From positions 6,796,695-6,860,694 of the forward strand of contig JASKMD010000015.1 of assembly GCA_030144725.1 (NCBI GenBank): 64,000 nucleotides of DNA, in the 5' to 3' direction. The notes under the pieces are model-generated. The model was not told the DNA's origin and ran no database searches. It saw only the letters and a program-made list of their open reading frames with translations. How positions within the stretch are numbered: the first letter of the stretch is position 1; the number at the start of each line of letters is the position of its first letter. Source of the stretch: Haematococcus lacustris. Lineage: Eukaryota; Chlorophyta; Chlorophyceae; Chlamydomonadales; Haematococcaceae. This document shows positions 11,280 to 25,927 of the stretch, piece after piece. Made by a program: the position numbers and the translations under genes.

Positions 11280-11957
11280 GGCCACCCAGGCTAGCACTAT
11301 ACGCAGGGCAGCTGACTGCATGGTATGGCAGGGAGCAGGGCGCCAGCAGGTGGTCCATAGTCGTCTTGTCACACCCGCACCTGCATGGCCCAAGTGTTTC
11401 AGATGACTGCTTTACCCCTTGTCAGCACCGCAGTCATGGGTCGCTGTTGGCTGTGCCCCTCCACAGAATGGGTGCTGTAGTGGCACCTGGCCGGGTCGTT
11501 TCATTTGAAGGCAGGGGCGCTGGGATCTGGGCTGGGCACCTTGCTGCGGGAATGACTTCTAGGATTGAGCTATCAATTGGCCATCTGACTCGTGCCGTGG
11601 GCCAGGCCAAATTTATGGTTGCAGGACTGCATGGCTGTCTTTAGTCATTGACTGTGCACGCGACTAGACGTATGACATTGGGAGGGAGAGCAGCAGGTCG
11701 GAGTGAATGTACGAGCGTGTGTCACTTGCTTTCAGATATGTACTTCGGGAGTCGTGATCTATGCTATGTGCGTGTGGGAGTTTGGCCGGAGGCTTATTAG
11801 GCATTGACTGTCATAACTGGATGTCAACGTTATTGACAATACTACGTCTGACTGTCTTGTCTTGGTGTGTGGTGGCTTTCACCGCTCAAGCCGTCAGCCA
11901 TTAGGCTGCTTCAAGCAGTGCTTGGCCGCCCTCCCCCTTTAGGGGTTCGGGCCTTTC

Positions 11958-11962
11958 TGTAA
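11958..11962 (+). terminator. TGTAA poly(A) signal candidate for the CLC gene
   Basis: TGTAA is the usual poly(A) signal of volvocalean nuclear genes. This is the first one noticed after the CLC stop and implies a 3' UTR of ~680 nt. Confidence 0.45.
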
Positions 11963-12066
11963 CGCACTTCAAAGCGAGGTGTACACAACGACCGTTACGA
12001 CTCCTTGTCAGGGCTGTGAGGACGATAAGACTAGACTGTAGACGGATAGACGAAAGACGGGATGTC

Positions 12067-12193
12067 TTGTCGTCTGCAGACGACAACCGATTTGTCTACA
12101 TGTCCACGATTGACAGACGAAAGACAGGTGGTCGAGACGGAAAAAGACATAGCAGACGACAGACGTCGTCTTTTCGTCTTCAGACGACGTCTA
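12067..12193. repeat. AGACGA-rich palindromes
   Basis: A perfect 20-bp palindrome, ttgtcgtctgcagacgacaa, lies at 12067-12086. A perfect 11-bp inverted repeat (agacgtcgtct, 12162-12172, with agacgacgtct, 12183-12193) encloses a 10-nt loop. Further agacga/tcgtct copies fill the span from 12016. Either strand could fold into hairpins. Confidence 0.8.
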
Positions 12194-12741
12194 GTCACAG
12201 CCCTGCTCCTAGTGCTCCATCCTAAAAGTCTTGCAATTGTTCAAATGTACCGGAGTGCGGCTTGAGAACGTCAGTCAGTAAACGTGGTAACTCAAACCGG
12301 GTCAAAGTGATATGGGCATCGCGCGCCCACCGGCTGGCTGTGGATCCCCCGCCTACCCAGTCACCGAAGCGGGGCCACCTCTGGCCTGGGGGTAAACTCG
12401 CTTCTGACCCAAGGTCACGGTCGTCAGCGGCAGCTTCCGCACGCTTTCTCAGCGCCTGAGCAGGTTCGCAATGCTCTTCCTTACGCCAGGGTGGTGCTGG
12501 ATCTCGCGACGGCAGGACTCCTTCCACTTCCGCCGTTGTATCCTACCAAAGCAAACCAAGGCAGCGATACAAGGATGAAGCCGTCTGGCACAGCAGACCA
12601 TGCACCTCATCAAGATCATGCCACCCACTGGTCAACGCATTGCCCCTCCCACAGCCGCGCACCATCTGCCCACAGCCGCATCGGTCCCTTCCCCTCCGCA
12701 GCGTTTCCTCCTTGACCTCCCCACCCGCTGCACCGCCCCAC

Positions 12742-15700
12742 TCACGCCAGTGTTACCTGCAGCAGGATGAGGTGGGAGGTGTGTGGAGCGATGCGGCAGA
12801 CCAGCGCCCCAGTGCACAGCCTGCTGGTGGTGAGCCAGTGCAGAGACAGCCCGGGCAGCCGGTGGGCCTGCAGGCCAGGCATGGCCAGCAGCCAGGGGGC
12901 CGGCACTGGGAGAGAGCAATAGGGGGACGAGGGTCAGGGGGGATCAGGGGCGGTCTCAGGAGCAAAGGCAAGGCAGGCAGAGGCGGGTAAAGATAGGCAG
13001 AGGCAGGTGTGATGGTAATCTGGTAATGAGGTGAGCACATCTCGGTCCTAGCCTGACCCACTGCCCACTGTCCCTGCACCTGCCTGCACCTCCCGCCCCT
13101 TCTTCCCTGCCTCTCCTCCTGCCCCTTGGCCCCTGCCCCCTCCTCCCTCCCCTGCCCCTTGCGCTTGCCCCTGACCCTGACCCCCCGTGGCACCGACCTG
13201 CAGGTCCAGCATGCGGCGCAGCTGCTGCTTGAAGAAGGTGTGGCTGAGACAAGCGCCCAGGTCCTGCAGCCACCCCACCCTGACTATGCTGGGGCCAGCC
13301 GATGCAAGACAAGGGCAGACAGGGCAGGGCCAGCTGGGCCTGCTGCACACCAGGCCTGGCAGCTAGAGGGCAGCCTGCAGCCTGCATGGGAGTCCATGCG
13401 AGGTCTGAACAAATGCTCCGCACGGGAGGATGCGCATGAGGTTCGCATGGTGTTGCCCACTAGCCCCCTCAATGGCTGCCACGGCCAGGCAGCTGCCGAC
13501 CCAAGGCTTCATGTGATGAAGTCTGCAGGTGTTTTGCTCTACCAGCCAGTCCCTCGGTTGTTCAAAGAAGCTGGAGTGTGAGGTCTGTTGTGGTGTAGCT
13601 CATGAGTGTGGTAGAGGTTTTCACTCTTTTTTCGTTTTTCTTATTCTTTGATGAACTGCCTCATCTCATTGTTCCCGCATTGCTACGTGATCGCTCCAAA
13701 GCCTGGCTGTGGGCCCCCTCCTCACCCCTCACCCTGGGCCCGCCCCACCCAGCCTGGCCTGACCTGACCTGCAGCACTGGGTGGAGGTACAGTGAGGGCT
13801 GAGGGGGCCTGGGCGCCATGCCTATGCTGCCGGGGGGGAGGCGGCACTGCAACGCAAACTCCAGCAGCAGCGGCCGCAGCCCCAGCAGGGTCAGGTCCGG
13901 GCTGGGGGTGGAAGCTGCTGGGAAGCTGGCCCCATGGTCGGCCCCTCTGCTGCTGCTGTACCCACTCTCTGCGCCACCCCACCCCATGTTGGGAGGGGAG
14001 GAGGGGTTGGGAGGGTATGGGGGGTGCAAGGCCGAAGAGGGAGAGTGGGGCAGGCCTGCCTCAGCCAGAGTGCTGACCACCTGCAGAGGTCAGGAGGGGG
14101 GCGGCAGCAGAGACAAGGTTTGGTTTGAGGCAGGCCTTGCGGGGGGGAGCGGGTGGGGGAGGGGGCATGAGGGAAGCGCAGTAGCAAAAGGGGCAGGGGC
14201 AGACTGAATTCCCCCTCCCCTTCCCCCTATCCCTCCCTCCCCCTTCTCCTCCCTCACCTCCCACCTCCCTTCCCCACCCCTCCCCCCTCCTTCCCCTTAC
14301 CATGTGCTTCTCCCTGGACCCTGACTTTTAAACCTCCCATGCCCTCCACCCCTGGGCTTCTCCCCTTCCCGCTCCACCACCCGCCGGACTGCTGACCCGC
14401 CATCCGCCCCCCTCACCTTCTTGGCCAGACTGAGGCTCAGGTTGCTGCCGGCTGAGGCCGCCCCGCGCGCGTCCCTGTCTAGAGCGCTGCCCACAAGCTG
14501 CCACAGCAGGCGCTGCTGACAGCTGAGCAGCAGCTGGTGCACCGCCTTGACCCCCAGCGCAACCTGGTACCCCTTACCCTCCCCATGCCTGTCCCTCCCC
14601 TGCAGCACCCCAGGCGCTGGGCCCCCCCCTGCGCTCCCCTGCCCACCCCCCTGCCCCTGCTGCGGGCCCCCTTCACCGCCCCGCCCCTCCCCTTCTTCCA
14701 TCACCTCCCCCCGCCCTCCCTTCCCCCCTGCTCCGGTTGCCTCAGCCCCTGTTGCCGCAGGCTCTGGGAGGTAGGTGCTGCGGATGCTGCCTGGCTCCTC
14801 CAGCTGCAGCCTCACATGCCCGGTCACACTATCCCTCAGCAGGGCCAGGCGGGTGCTGGGCCCTGAGGCCAGCTCAGGCGGCACCTGACTGCCCAGGGGC
14901 CAGCCCAGCGGGTCCTGCACCTGGGCTGCTGCTGCCCCCCCTGGCCCCTGGGGGGGGTCCCCCAGACCCCCTTTGGGCGCAGCGCTGGGGGGAGCGGCTG
15001 CAGGGGGCTGGCCGGGGAGGGGGGCAGTGGTGGAGCGGGAGGCGGTGCTGCGGCGAGCCTGGGGGTAGGGAGGGGCAGGGGAGGCACAGTCGGTTTGCAG
15101 GGTCAGGGTCAGGGTCAGGGTCAGGGTCAGGACAAGGGTCTAGGAGAGCTGGCTTAGAGAGCTGCTTAAGAGGCCTAGACCATGCTCCATGAAGCAGTTT
15201 TAAGCAAATTCAGATTTGAAATGAGGCAGCAGTATAAGTCATGGCAGCATCACACAGCTGCAGAGCAGCCCGGGCGGGGCAGTTCATCCCACAGCAGCCA
15301 TATGAGCGGCATGAGCCCGACCAGTGGTCATGGCAGTCAGGCATGGCAGCGACGCATGTAGGCACTTGGAGCCAGCCCTGGCCCTAGGAGCTCAGCCAGG
15401 GACCCCAGCTGGCCCAGGGTTGCCTAGATTGGCTCAGCGTAGCCTAATCAGGCAGTGAGCGTCAGGCTGAGGTCAGGGGCCAGGCCGGGCACCTGCAGGG
15501 CCAGCATGTGGTGCAGGTGCGGCGGCAGCTGGCCCGGCAGCAGCGCTTCGTGGAAGGCCACGTCAGCGGAGAAGGGGGCGTCCGCGTGCTCCGCCGCCTC
15601 AGCGGGGTTGCGCCTCAGCCGCCAGTAGCGCTGCAGCTCAGTCACCTGCCAGTGGGCAGGGGGGAGTGGGGCGGGGGGTGGAGGGGTGGAGGGGCAGGGC

Positions 15701-17417
15701 ATGAGGAGGTCAGCCACCCACCTGCTGGCCAGCGGGCAGGGGGGAGAGGCTGTACGAGGTGGAGGGGGGGAGGGGGGGGGGGGCATGGGAAGGCCAGCCA
15801 ACAAGGCAGGCAGGCGGGCGGACGGGCAGGCAGGGGATGGGGTGGGTGGTGCTTTGAGTGGGCCCTGCATTGTGCCCTGCATGGCAAACAGCCTAGAGCA
15901 GACCAGACGCAGTGGTGGTTGCGGTGGTTGCAGTGTGACCTGCGTGTAGTAGAGGTTGTCGCGTGCCGCCACTAGCCTGAGGGCCGCCGCCCCCTGCAGC
16001 AGGCGCTGCGAGCAGTCCTGGAGCTGGCTGGCGCGCTGCCCGGCCTGCAGCAGCCGCTCCTGAGTCGCCTCCTTCAGGGCACTCAGGCCACTGCATTGGG
16101 GGCAGCAGGGGGGCCAGGCAGGGGGGTGGGGGTGGGAAGGGGGGGGGGAGGGGTGGGAGGGTAGGGGCGTGCCTGCTGCTGCTGCCACCTGCGGGGGCGT
16201 GTGGCCAGGATCTTGTAGTCCAGGTGCCGCGCAGCTTCCAGGTTGTTGATCAGGTCGATGATCACGTCCATCTCGCCCTGCAGGCAGTCAAGGGGGGTAA
16301 GGGGGTGCTGGGGGTCCTCCACACCACATTGGGGGCCCGGCCATTCTCTGACCCTGCCTGTCAGGCTTGCCTGCTCCCATCACTCTGGCCGCCCTCCTCC
16401 TCTTCTGACCTGCTGGCCCTTGCAGACATCTGGCCACCTGCTCCCCCCCCTCCTACTGTTGCCCTCCCCCTGCCCCTCCTCCCCCTGCCCCTCCTCCCCC
16501 TGCCCCTCCTCCCCCTGCTCCTCCTCCCCCTGCCCCTCCTCCCCCTGCTCCTCCTCCCCCTGCTCCTCCTCCCCCTGCTCCTCCTCCCCCTGCTCTTCCT
16601 CCCCCTGCCCCTCCTCCCCCTGCTCCTCCTCCCCCTGCTCCTCCTCCCCCTGCTCCTCCTCCCCCTGCTCCTCCTCCCCCTGCTCTTCCTCCCCCTGCCC
16701 CTCCTCCCCCTGCTCCTCCTCCCCCTGCTCCTCTCCTCACAAGGCCTCCAACGGGGTGGGAGCCACCCAGCCAGCCCCCTGCCTCAGCTGTGACCTGCTC
16801 AGCTCAAGCCCCTGGCACAGCATTGCCCCAGACAAGGGTGCGGCTCACTGCTGTTCAGTGCCCTATGAAAATATGATTGTGGACGAGGCTGCATGCATGT
16901 CCTGGTGAGCCGGGTTGTCCACTGTCTTCTGCCGCTGCCCAGGCCAGGGGCCGATTGCAACCACATGGATAGTAATTAATCTCAACTGTCACAGCCTCCT
17001 ACTGCTGGTGCTGATGGTGCTGCTGCCACAGTCTCCTGCTGTGGTGTCTGACCTCTGCCGCCACAGCCTGGTGCAGCTGGTGTAATGCTGGTGCTGGCAC
17101 AGCGGATGAGGCAGCTGCGCACCAGGGCAGTGGCAAAGGTCTCCATGACGTCTGCTGGGTTGCCCGTCTCAGCTTTGCCCTGCGCAGTTCCATTGTCATT
17201 GCGAAACGTCAATGAGCGAGGCCCTAAAGTAACCCTGTCTGAAGCATGTGCTTACGTCCGTTTCGCCCGCCCCATCTTTTTGATCGGCCGCATTCTCGTC
17301 TAGCAGGGGTAGGTACGAGCAGTCCAGTGCATCTCGCTCGTGATAAATAGCTTTCCCATGTTCGTCCATAACCAGTACTCGCTTGCTGCGTGTCTTCGCC
17401 GCGGCGAAGCTGTCCAT
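12742..17417 (-). CDS. MED17: Mediator of RNA polymerase II subunit 17
   Basis: Nine exons join in frame to ~578 residues: 17417-17256, 17154-17053, 16277-16189, 16090-15940, 15645-15493, 14920-14417, 14080-13764, 13288-13194, 12905-12742. Core matches to plant MED17 run in order: an HQLHQAVAAE helix leading into GEMDVIIDLINNLEA (as in plant HQELSVIIDLIS); a long helix ending in AALRLVAARDNLYYTQ; the hallmark ELQRYWRLRRN (plant LIRLQRNWKVKR); and FSADVAFHE. Then comes VHQLLLSCQQRLLWQLVGSAL and a C-terminal VGWLQDLGACLSHTFFKQQL helix. MED17 is a head-module scaffold linking Mediator to Pol II in the nucleus. Exon 6 carries a Gly/Glu-rich insertion (~14500-14750) in frame. The exon 2 acceptor and the last exon are the least certain parts. 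Intron 2 carries a long pyrimidine minisatellite. It is divergent from the thiolase gene. Confidence 0.82.
15101..15131. repeat. (GGGTCA)5 microsatellite
   Basis: About five perfect tandem gggtca hexamers in the intron between exons 5 and 6 of MED17. Confidence 0.8.
16466..16737. repeat. 15-bp pyrimidine minisatellite in MED17 intron 2
   Basis: About 18 tandem copies of a 15-bp unit, TGCyCCTCCTCCCCC, with the y position alternating and occasional ctcttcct variants. One strand is pure C/T plus a single G per unit. The unit is a multiple of three with no stops, which creates spurious Pro/Ser/Leu-rich plus-strand frames and a Gly/Ala-rich minus-strand frame. Confidence 0.9.
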
Positions 17418-18376
17418 TACAGCCTACCTCTGCATCGCACTTGCCTACATCACGACAGCAGCTACGGGTCTAGGTCGAATGCAAAAGTGAAATCCCAGCG
17501 TTGCATCCAAACAAACACGAAGAAAACCAGAGCTGGCGTTCTTTACCCTGTAGTGAGCAGCACTAGCCTGTACTGGGTACCTGTGTACTCCCCTTCTTGT
17601 CGGCACCTCCCCCGCCCTTTGCTGTGATACACAATGCTGCTTACTGTGCGATGACAAGCGTCACTTTCAGGTCATTTGAGGGGTCTGTGTGTCTGTGTGT
17701 CTGTGTCCCCACCCCCTCCCCCCCACCTCCAAGATGTGATCAAGTCGGTTGGCATTGTGGCGGCCCACCCAGAAAACAACCACCCCTAGTCTTAACTGTC
17801 CACCCTTTGAACCTAAAGCTAAGCTAGCAGACCCATCCGCATGCCATGCGCGCAGCCCACAGGGTCCACAGAGCTGTGTACTGTGTATAATGTAAAGTTT
17901 TGTATAGCTCTATGATGTGCTGGTCCATGAATCACGACCCTTGCTGCATGCCGTACTGGCTGCAGCTCAAGCGTAATTGCAAGCTAATGTGCCTTGACCG
18001 AATGTCAGTTGACCAAATGGCCATTGGCCATGGACTTGGAAGCCTGGTCGTCGAGACCAGCCGGCAGCGCCTACCTCCATGTTCCTGCAGGGGTGCATGC
18101 GCGGCTTCGAAGTGCTCGCTTGTTTGTCGTCTCGTAGGAATGGGCTAGAAGTCGCTGTGCCACCATCTAGGCTAACCCTAATACGCCGAGACACGCCCTA
18201 GTAGGCAGCAGCAGTATAAACCAAGATATTTTACTTTTCTTTCATTCTGGCAGTTGAGGAGTCAGCATGTCGGTTTAGCGGGCAGTTGGAGTCCCGTGGA
18301 TAGTGCCTGGTGTCGCACAAGTCGCGGCGAACACCTTGTTGACACGTTCAGACCTACACGTACCGCTTAGATCAAG
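17418..18376. other. Divergent promoter region, MED17 / thiolase
   Basis: Roughly 960 bp between two divergent start codons. It contains a short GT-rich run (gtctgtgtgtctgtgt near 17690), a C-rich tract at 17707-17730, an A/T-rich patch near 17880-17910 and the TATAAA at 18215. No coding exon was recognised. Confidence 0.55.
18215..18220 (+). promoter_or_regulatory. TATA box candidate for the thiolase gene
   Basis: TATAAA lies in the context gcagTATAAAccaag, 157 bp before the ATG at 18377. If transcription starts ~25-30 bp downstream, the 5' UTR would be ~130 nt. Confidence 0.5.
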
Positions 18377-21937
<3,561 letters not shown>

Positions 21938-22066
21938 TGGTCCTACATTGGAAAGGCGGCTGCGGTAGCAGGAGGGTTTTGGGCAGTGCTGCGTTCTCTC
22001 GTTTGTGGTGTGCATTGGCTTTGTTATAAACATTGTGATGGGGAGAATCGCGGCGCTGGGGTGGTG

Positions 22067-22071
22067 TGTAA
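22067..22071 (+). terminator. TGTAA poly(A) signal of the thiolase gene
   Basis: TGTAA lies 130 nt after the thiolase stop codon, in the context gtgTGTAAgtctg, a typical spacing for volvocalean genes. Confidence 0.65.
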
Positions 22072-22249
22072 GTCTGTTTTGTAGTGACGGTAACTGTGAC
22101 GTGGCGGGTAGTTCTCAAAGCATTATTGCGAAAGATACTGTGCGTTTGTGCAGCGCTGTCCTTCACCAGAGCTGATTAATGCGTGGCTACTGCTGTCTTG
22201 CACCTGACCACATCAACAAAGCGCGCACGCTGCACAGCAAAGCAATCGC

Positions 22250-24424
22250 ATGGTTTCCGCGCTAGGCGCAATGCGTCCTCGCACGGTATTGGTGAAAGCT
22301 TTTGGGGCGCTAAGATGCCAGAACCGGCTCTGCGTTCAAGAAATTGTTAGGGCTGAGCGTGGCAGACGGGTTTTCTTGGGACGGTATATCACCGTCCGCT
22401 CACCACCTGGCAACCACCTAATTAAGTGCAGCAGCAGCAACAGCAGCAGCAATGTTGGGAGCAATAGCTCTGGTGGTAGTGGTAGCAACAGCAATAATGG
22501 CGGTGGAGTGAGCATCAGCACCAGTGGCAGCACCATATCAGCAGCTCCCCCTGGCCCCCGCCTTCAACTGATGGTGGGTGGGTCCCCCGCCGCTTGCATT
22601 ATGAGTGGACCTTCTCATGAGGAACACTCACGGCCATGCTGCCACATAATCACCCGGCAGCAGCATGGTGGTCACCGGAGTCAGGGCACAGCTGCCTGCT
22701 GTTGCTTTGTACCCAGGCACATGTGTATTGCAGCCAGGGTCATGCGCATGCTGCATGCCTACTGGACAGGACTGGGCGGGCTGGGGTAAGGGTTGACGCA
22801 CCGATGCACTGACGCACTGATTGCTGCAGCTCAGCGTCGCGCTGGTGATGGCCGCGGGGGTCAGCAACCGCGTGCTGTACAAGATGGCGCTGGTGCCCAT
22901 GCAGGCGAGACACAGCCAGCCCCAGGGGAGGGGACCCTAGCCCCCAACCCCCACTAAACCTTCCAGGGCAGGGTGCCAGGGCAGGGTGGCATGAGGTCAG
23001 GGGTTTGAATCCTGCCTTCCCCCCCCCTTGTTGCCACGACCTGGACAAGGAGTTTATAGGAGCCTGAAGTTTGACTGCATAGCCCTGAGTAGTAGCTAAA
23101 GATGTGGTGGGCGGTAGAGTGTTAAGGTTCGGGCAAATCTAACTCCCCGCCAAATCATGATCTCTAACCCTACACCTGAAGCCCTGACCTGTGAGCAGGA
23201 GTGAAGGGGTAGTGAGCGGTGGAGGGTTATGGTTAGGGTTGGCTAAATCCTAAACCCAGACCCTGACGCTAACCCTACCCCTTGAGCAGTTGAGGGCGTT
23301 GCCTGGCCCCCTGCCCGCAGGACTTTGTTTTCTTCCTGGCTCAGCTGCAGAACCTGACCTACCTGGCCGTGTACTTCACAGTGCTGGGGCTCAGGCGGGT
23401 GGTGCAGCAGGGCAGGCAGACGGGCAGGGCGAGGGGGAGGAGAGCGGGAGGGGCCCAGGGGGTCCAGGGCAGGGGCAGCCGCAAGCAGGTGGAGGTGATG
23501 GCCAGGGCGGGAGGGGGCCCAGGGCAGGGGGTGGGGGGGGCAGGTGGACGCTGTGCTGTACTGCCACCCATGATATGGCTGCCCCCCACAATGGCAGGCT
23601 GCTGTAGAGGACTGCTGCTACTGGTGTTGATGCCACTGGTGGTGCTGCTGCTGCTGCTGCCGCTGGTGCTGCCGCCGCCGCTGGCACTGCTACTGATGCC
23701 ACTGCCACTGCCACTTCCGCTGCCACTGCCACTTGTGCTGCCGCTGCAGCTGCTACTGCCACCACGTGTGCAGCTGCTGCTGGTTGTGACATTGCTGCCA
23801 TAACAGGATGAGGAGCGGCAAGGTGACGGCTGCCATGGTGCAGCTGGACAAGCGACCGCTGTGGGCAGTGGGGGCGTGTGAAGCCGTGGCCCAGCTGCTG
23901 TTCATGATCGGCGCGTCTCACCTGCCAGGTGTGCCCCAGGTGTGACCAGGGGCAGGCAAAGTGACACAGCAGTGGGATTGGGCAGGCAGGCAGGCAGGTG
24001 AGCAGGCGGGTTGTGTGTGCATGGGTCTGTTGGGTCAGGTCTGGTTGGCTGCGGCCTGATGGAGTCAGGGACTGAGCCAGGTGCTGCTGCCGTGCTGCCG
24101 GCTGCTCCAGGTGCGCTGCTGCCGGTGATCAGCCAGTCCTACCTGATCTGGAACCTGCTGCTTGCCTCCCTGCTGCTGGGCACCAGGTGGGCCAGGTGGC
24201 TCACAGGCCAGGGGGCCAGGGGGCCAGGGGGCCAGCAGCAGCTGAGCAGCAGCAGGGTGGGAGCTTCGCAGCAGCTGGGTGGAGACAGGGTGGCAGCTGA
24301 GTAGAAGCTGGGGAGAAAATGGAAAGAAGCCGAAGCCGCACAGCCGCCAGTGCACCTACACTGCCCCACCTGCTGTCGGGGCTCCATGTGCTGCTGCTGC
24401 TGCTGGAGGTGAGGCTGCTGCTGC

Positions 24425-24456
<32 letters not shown>

Positions 24457-25743
24457 GCAGCTGGCTGACCTACCCTGTGGCTGTGACGCACAGGTTCAGC
24501 CGGCACCAGGTCATGGGGGTGATGCTCATCCTCCTGGGGGTGGTCCTGGCGGCAGTGCCCCCACCCACCCTCCTCTCCCTGCTGCCCCTGGGGCTGCAGC
24601 AGTCGCTCTCAGCAGGTCCAGCAGCAGCAGAGGCAGCAGCGGGTGCAGCAGGGGCGGGGAGTGTGGCGGCTGCGAGGGCAGCAGAGGTGGCTGGGGGGCA
24701 GCTGGGCCATGCCCTGGTCTGCCTGCTCTGCTTCGCCTTCTTTGCCCTGGCTGCCATCATCAAGGTGAGGGAGGCACCCTGCCCTTCGCGCCCCCTTCCC
24801 CTGCCCCCTGCCCCTTGCCCCCTACCCCTCAGCCCCCTGACCCTGCCCCTTCTCATTGCATGGCTGGGTAGACAGCTTCGTGGCTGCTAGGCATCTGCCT
24901 GCTGTCTCACCATGCTGTCTGTTGTCTTGCCATGCTGTCTGTTGGGAGGGGCTCCTGTGGCCTGCCGTACTGCTGCTGCCGCCGCCCCCCTCACACAGCC
25001 TAAGGGCAGCTGCCCCAGGACCAAGGTGCTGCAGCTGGCTAGTGTGGAGCGGGTCTAGGTCAGGCCCAGGTCAGGCTCAGGGCGGTCAACCTCCAGCAGC
25101 CTGCTGACCAGTGTGGGCGTGTGTGTGGGGGTGGGGGTGGGGGTGGGGGTGTGCAGGACGCGACCTTCCGCCGGGAGAAGGAGCGTCTAGGGCAACCGCT
25201 TGACATCTTTGTGGTCAACAGCTTCGGGTCATTGTTTCAGGTGCGAGGGGGGTTGCCGGGGGGAGTCTTGGGCGGTAGGGGAGGCAGGACGAGGGGAGCC
25301 ACTGGACTGACCTGGAGGGGCCTTGTGCGAGTGCTGCTGGTGGCCCCCCCTGCCCCTGCTGCTAGTGGCCCCCCCTGCCCCTGCTGCTGGTGCCGCAGCT
25401 GACACTGCAATGGATGCCTTGGCGGTGCCGCTGCTGCCCTGCAGGCTGTGTTCGTGCTGCTGCTGCTGCCGGTGACGACGGCGATGTATGGCCTGAGTCT
25501 GGCGGACCTGCCCACATACCTGGCAGACGGTTGGCACTGCCTGTGTGGCCACCCCCCAGCAGCAGCACTCGCACAGCAGCTAGCGGCTGCGACAGGCCAG
25601 GGCGCAGGGGGGGTGGCAGCAGCAGCAGTGACCCAGGCTGGGGTGGCAGCAGCAGGCGGGGGGGGCACTGGAGCACCCCTGCTGCCCGCTCTATATGTGG
25701 CGGTCAACCTTGGCTTCAATGTGGCTTCCTTGCGTCTGCTGCG
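22250..25743 (+). CDS. CRT-like transporter (plastid thiol transporter), 3' end missing
   Basis: Eight exons join in frame, giving 441 residues: 22250-22573, 22830-22904, 23321-23394, 23807-23928, 24111-24186, 24494-24764, 25157-25240, 25445-25743. Matches to plant CLT (chloroquine-resistance-transporter-like) proteins include VSNRVLYKMALVPMQ, FFLAQLQNLTYLAVYF, LLPVISQSYLIWNLLLASLLLG, the strongly conserved PLDIFVVNSFGSLFQAVFVLLLLP, LADLPTYLADGWHCL and LLPALYVAVNLGFNVASLRLL. CLT proteins move glutathione and gamma-glutamylcysteine across the plastid envelope. The first ~107 residues are Ser/Asn/Gly-rich and could be a transit peptide. Introns after exons 2 and 3 appear to use GC donors. The last visible exon ends in a normal GTGAGG donor at 25744. 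The expected final two helices (~60-100 residues) are not found before the repeat array or after the gap, so the gene is incomplete in this assembly. Confidence 0.85.
22990..23290. repeat. Degenerate telomere-like repeats in CLT intron 2
   Basis: Scattered ggttaggg, ctaaccct, cctaaaccc and ctctaaccctac pieces occur in both orientations inside the intron 22905-23320. They look like decayed interstitial telomeric sequence or mutually complementary fragments. No long perfect run is present. Confidence 0.45.
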
Positions 25744-25927
25744 GTGAGGGAAGCTGGCTCACACATGGTGGGCAGCTGAGAGGTAGCTGGGCTGAAGCTG
25801 GTTGGCTAGCATTTAGTGAAGTGAGGAGGGGGAGGGGAAGGGGAGGGGTAGGGAAGGAGGGGGAAGGTGAGGGGAAGTGAAGGAGGGGGAGTGAAGGAGG
25901 TGAGATCAGGTGTGCGAGTATTGACTC
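25744..25927 (+). other. Start of the CLT intron that runs into the repeat array
   Basis: After the donor at 25744 there is a purine-rich stretch (aggaggggg-type runs at 25820-25905) and then the first degenerate array unit. No exon of the transporter is present here. Confidence 0.6.

Larger units (their letters stand above)
11280..12741. other. Convergent intergenic region between CLC and MED17
   Basis: 1.46 kb holding the 3' UTRs of two converging genes. A TGTAA motif lies at 11958-11962 and an AGACGA-rich palindromic block at 12016-12193. No exon-like coding segment or RNA gene was recognised. Confidence 0.6.

Noticed and set aside
11918..11948. Shared cttggccgccctccccc motif at ~11925 and ~47792 as a dispersed repeat
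   Set aside because: Similarity is limited to ~20 bp of GC-rich sequence; too short to claim a repeat family.
16224..16908. Plus-strand Pro/Ser/Cys- and Leu/Pro-rich open frames over the MED17 intron
   Set aside because: Created by the 15-bp minisatellite, a multiple of three without stops. Antisense to a well-supported gene.
23391..23921. 176-codon minus-strand frame antisense to the CLT gene
   Set aside because: Ala/Pro-rich shadow of intron 3 and exon 4; the plus strand has the real transporter motifs.
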